Positions 5,498 to 5,974 of a stretch of 5,974 nucleotides of DNA are shown here, piece by piece. Location: NCBI GenBank assembly GCA_946530775.1, contig CAMNAH010000077.1, positions 1 through 5,974 on the forward strand, given 5' to 3'. How positions within the stretch are numbered: the stretch's first letter is position 1; every line of letters begins with the position of its first letter. This stretch comes from an uncultured Coriobacteriales bacterium. Lineage in GTDB: Bacteria; Actinomycetota; Coriobacteriia; Coriobacteriales; Atopobiaceae. The position numbers and the translations under genes were made by a program. The notes beneath the pieces are model-generated. The model was given only the letters and a program-made list of their open reading frames with translations, did not search any database and was not told where the DNA came from.

Positions 5498-5539
5498 AAA
5501 GAAAACCAGCCACACCAAGGGCGCCCTTAGTGTGGCTGG
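5498..5539 (-). terminator. Rho-independent terminator of purL
   Basis: CCAGCCACAC (5506-5515) pairs with GTGTGGCTGG (5530-5539), and the inner AAGGGCGCCCTT (5517-5528) is self-complementary. The one remaining position is a U-G wobble on the minus strand but a C-A mismatch on the plus strand. The minus-strand U-tract is TTTTCTTT (5498-5505). No U-run follows the hairpin on the plus strand, so it belongs to purL, 23 bases after its stop. It may still slow plus-strand read-through from the spermidine-synthase-like gene. Confidence 0.88.
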
Positions 5540-5562
5540 AGCATACGTACGCGGAGCAGCTG

Positions 5563-5974
5563 CTAGTCGAGGAAGTAGCTCACGCCGCCCTCGAAGATGG
5601 GCTGGTACGACACGCCCGGGACGTTCTTGTAAAGGCCCTCGCCGGAGCGCTCGCTGTGACCCATCTTGCCCAGGATGCGGCCGTCGGGACTGGTGATGCC
5701 CTCGATGTTGAAGACCGAGCCGTTGGGGTTGGTGGTGAGGTGCTCGAGCGCGCGGCCGTTGGGCGCCACGTACTGCGTGGCAACCTGGCCGTGCTCGCGC
5801 AGCTGCTGGAGCATCTCGTCCGAGCACACGAAGCGGCCCTCGCCATGGCTGATGGCCACGTTGTAGATCTGGTTCATGTCGCACTTGCTGAACCAAGGCG
5901 AGAGGTTCGACGAGATGGCGGTGCGGGCGAGCCTGCTCTGGTGGCGTCCGATGGTGTTGAACGTGAGGGTGGGG
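5563..5974 (-). CDS. purL: Phosphoribosylformylglycinamidine synthase (FGAM synthase), C-terminal part
   Basis: The minus-strand frame enters at the right edge (first whole codon at 5973) and ends at TAG 5563-5565, giving the last 136 residues of a long protein. This is the end of the glutaminase domain of single-chain PurL, which makes FGAM from FGAR, glutamine and ATP in purine synthesis. Visible motifs are LTFNTIGRHQS, ISSNLSPWF, VAISHGEGRF, NPNGSVFNIEGITSPDGR and GKMGHSER, the last carrying the expected catalytic His and Glu (His106 and Glu108 of this fragment). The catalytic Cys and the synthetase domains lie outside the window. The tail FEGGVSYFLD matches the short end of the family. 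It appears intact and is unrelated to the neighbouring cluster. Confidence 0.93.
   Translation of the reverse strand, partial: PTLTFNTIGRHQSRLARTAISSNLSPWFSKCDMNQIYNVAISHGEGRFVCSDEMLQQLREHGQVATQYVAPNGRALEHLTTNPNGSVFNIEGITSPDGRILGKMGHSERSGEGLYKNVPGVSYQPIFEGGVSYFLD

Noticed and set aside
1..5974. CRISPR array, tRNA/rRNA genes, insertion sequences or phage genes
   Set aside because: No spaced direct repeats, tRNA cloverleaf elements, transposase motifs or terminal repeats were seen on either strand. All regions over 300 bases are covered by genes.

Overview
The window is high-GC bacterial DNA with compact genes, strong Shine-Dalgarno sites and C/G-ending codons. Gene content and style suggest an anaerobic gut actinobacterium of the class Coriobacteriia (Eggerthella/Adlercreutzia/Olsenella/Collinsella relatives). 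This is inferred from protein style and codon use; there is no rRNA or other direct marker.

Layout. Bases 1-3647 are one plus-strand transcription unit. It starts with the C-terminal end of a probable TetR-type regulator (1-369). After 13 bases comes a 308-residue protein with a flavin-reductase-like FMN-binding split barrel and a C-terminal helical segment resembling the PCP_red domain (383-1309). Next are an atypical short-chain dehydrogenase (SDR)-type NAD(P)-binding protein (1347-2210), a seven-helix membrane protein of the DUF1295/steroid 5-alpha-reductase family (2217-3029), and an unrecognised six-helix membrane protein (3042-3647). Gaps are 13, 37, 6 and 12 bases. The unit ends in two abutting hairpins (3648-3709); the second is a good bidirectional terminator. 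It also closes a convergent classical SDR gene on the minus strand (3733-4518). That gene is divergent from a membrane-anchored spermidine-synthase-like protein (4649-5458). Their shared 130-base promoter region carries a perfect 9-bp inverted repeat with two-turn spacing (4601-4630), a likely operator. The window closes with the minus-strand C-terminal end of purL (5563-5974), which has its own terminator at 5498-5539.

How the genes may work together. The cluster combines a flavin-binding protein, an NAD(P)-binding protein, a membrane reductase of the steroid-5-alpha-reductase fold and a second membrane protein. This suggests a membrane-associated system reducing a hydrophobic enone or similar substrate, with electrons perhaps passing from NAD(P)H through a flavin. 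The upstream regulator would sense the substrate. The nearby SDR has a complete catalytic set and could handle a keto/hydroxyl step on the same compound. The families are supported by visible motifs. The substrate, the electron path and the link to the SDR are hypotheses. purL is housekeeping and unrelated.
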